Assembly: GCA_963730225.1 (NCBI GenBank) | Contig: CAVSQX010000001.1 | Coordinates: 806,001-870,000 of the forward strand | DNA length: 64,000 bases | Reading direction: 5' to 3' | Source of the DNA: CAVSQX01 sp963730225 | GTDB lineage: Bacteria; Planctomycetota; Phycisphaerae; Tepidisphaerales; Tepidisphaeraceae | Shown here: piece after piece, positions 63,414 to 64,000 of the stretch | Layout: the number at the start of each line of letters is the position of its first letter | Numbering within the stretch: position 1 is the first letter of the stretch | Position numbers and translations under genes: made by a program | The notes under the pieces: model-generated | What the model was told of the DNA's origin: nothing | The model's database searches: none | What the model saw: only the letters and a program-made list of their open reading frames with translations

Positions 63414-64000
63414 TTGACCAATGCGTAGAGCTGATAAATCGGCCTGCGTAGCTCGTGATATTCCGGCGGCAACTTGTGGCGACTTTGATACGCTTTGAAA
63501 AATGCGGGCGTGGCGGTGTGGAATAGATCCATGTATGCCAGTTCCGCTTCCGCGTGGCCAAATTTGCAGTTGGGATCGAGGATGCCGCTGATATGCCAGT
63601 GACCGTCGCCATTGGGCCGGGCCAGAAGGTTCATGGCCCATAAATCCCAGTGCATCAGGCGGGGGCAGTCGCTTTCCGCCAGTGCGCGATCCAGCCGGTG
63701 ATGAATTCTGCGGAGTTGCTTGCAGCATTTGGCCCGCAGCAGTTTAGATTTCTCCAAATCGTCCAGCATCGGATCGTACACCTGACGGAAGAACTCGACC
63801 CAACTGGCGCAGCGCGGCGCATCGCTGCGGACCCGGCCGTAGCCGTCGCCGGTTTGATCGTGCATCGCCAGCACCAGCTCGGCCAGATGGCGCTGGAGAT
63901 GATCGAACTCGTCGGGACCGGCGGCTTTTTTGGCCTCGTGCAGATTGACGCCGTCCAGGTGTTCCATCAGCAGATAGCTGAACGGATCTTCCAGGGTGCC
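63338..64000 (-). CDS. Fructosamine/ketosamine-3-kinase family protein, 5' partial
   Basis: Open from the window edge (…DPFSYLLMEHLDGVNLHEAK). Kinase signatures: catalytic loop RLMHWDLWAMNLLARPNG (HxDLW...N), metal site ISGILDPNCKFGHAEAELA, and YMDLFHTATPAFFKAYQ, as in the fructosamine-kinase branch of the APH-like kinases. Such enzymes phosphorylate sugar adducts on proteins so that they fall off. About 220 codons are visible; the N-lobe is outside. Confidence 0.85.
   Translation of the reverse strand, partial: GTLEDPFSYLLMEHLDGVNLHEAKKAAGPDEFDHLQRHLAELVLAMHDQTGDGYGRVRSDAPRCASWVEFFRQVYDPMLDDLEKSKLLRAKCCKQLRRIHHRLDRALAESDCPRLMHWDLWAMNLLARPNGDGHWHISGILDPNCKFGHAEAELAYMDLFHTATPAFFKAYQSRHKLPPEYHELRRPIYQLYALVNHTNLFGQEYVKPLTAAVERVSALV

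Overview
The window reads as part of a planctomycete chromosome, most likely class Phycisphaerae, probably from a draft or metagenome assembly. Reasons: dockerin-like plus PEP-CTERM tails, a giant protein of autotransporter-associated beta-strand repeats, an H-X9-DG type pseudopilin, paired sulfatase/formylglycine-generating-enzyme genes, NarL-type two-component systems, high GC, and a small hypothetical (53.2 kb) of a kind I associate with planctomycetes. The taxonomic call is inference; there is no rRNA gene to fix it.

Layout. 0-5 kb: 3' part of a CusA-type heavy-metal RND pump and its TolC-like lipoprotein. 5-16 kb: exported formylglycine-generating enzyme, small lipoprotein, DUF1214 remnants, arylsulfatase, a PAS kinase/NarL regulator pair, a patatin-like lipoprotein coupled to a broken response regulator, and an MFS transporter. 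Two copies of a 45-bp element with a CCGTA-N4-TACGG palindrome lie upstream of the sulfatase block and of the patatin block. 16-27 kb: a beta-propeller sensor kinase with its NarL regulator, then (divergent) a pseudopilin-like protein, a GH105 hydrolase and a ~1,740-residue beta-strand-repeat PEP-CTERM protein; this resembles a small pectin-utilisation locus.

27-36 kb is a graveyard of fragments (GH30 with its middle deleted, a PEP-CTERM tail, SnoaL-like, SDR and F420-reductase remnants) mixed with an ArsR/SRPBCC pair, an AT-rich YdeI-like gene, an intact IS3-family element, an aldo/keto reductase and a second sulfatase. It ends at tRNA-Pro(CGG). 36.7-48.3 kb is a run of 14 genes on one strand: ThiF-like E1, CysM, antitoxin/PIN, JAMM peptidase, rhodanese, pentapeptide protein, CysK, CysC, PHP phosphoesterase, CysH, carbamoyltransferase, a small membrane protein and an SGNH hydrolase. 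It links sulfate activation and reduction, pAp removal and probably sulfur-carrier-dependent cysteine synthesis, but no sulfur carrier is visible.

48.4-57.7 kb holds housekeeping genes: YlbF, EVE, a TPR glycosyltransferase, coaX, rplS-trmD-rpsP (no rimM between them), infC with an AUU start, thrS behind a terminator-like hairpin, and a sugar-binding protein. 57.9-59.1 kb is a second IS3 copy. 59.5-61.8 kb encodes an endonuclease/exonuclease/phosphatase fused to a dockerin/PEP-CTERM tail, then argJ and a partial fructosamine-kinase gene.

About nine otherwise normal genes carry single-base frameshifts, mostly at GCGC-containing sites. This suggests a sequence-context error in the assembly at least as much as real pseudogenes.
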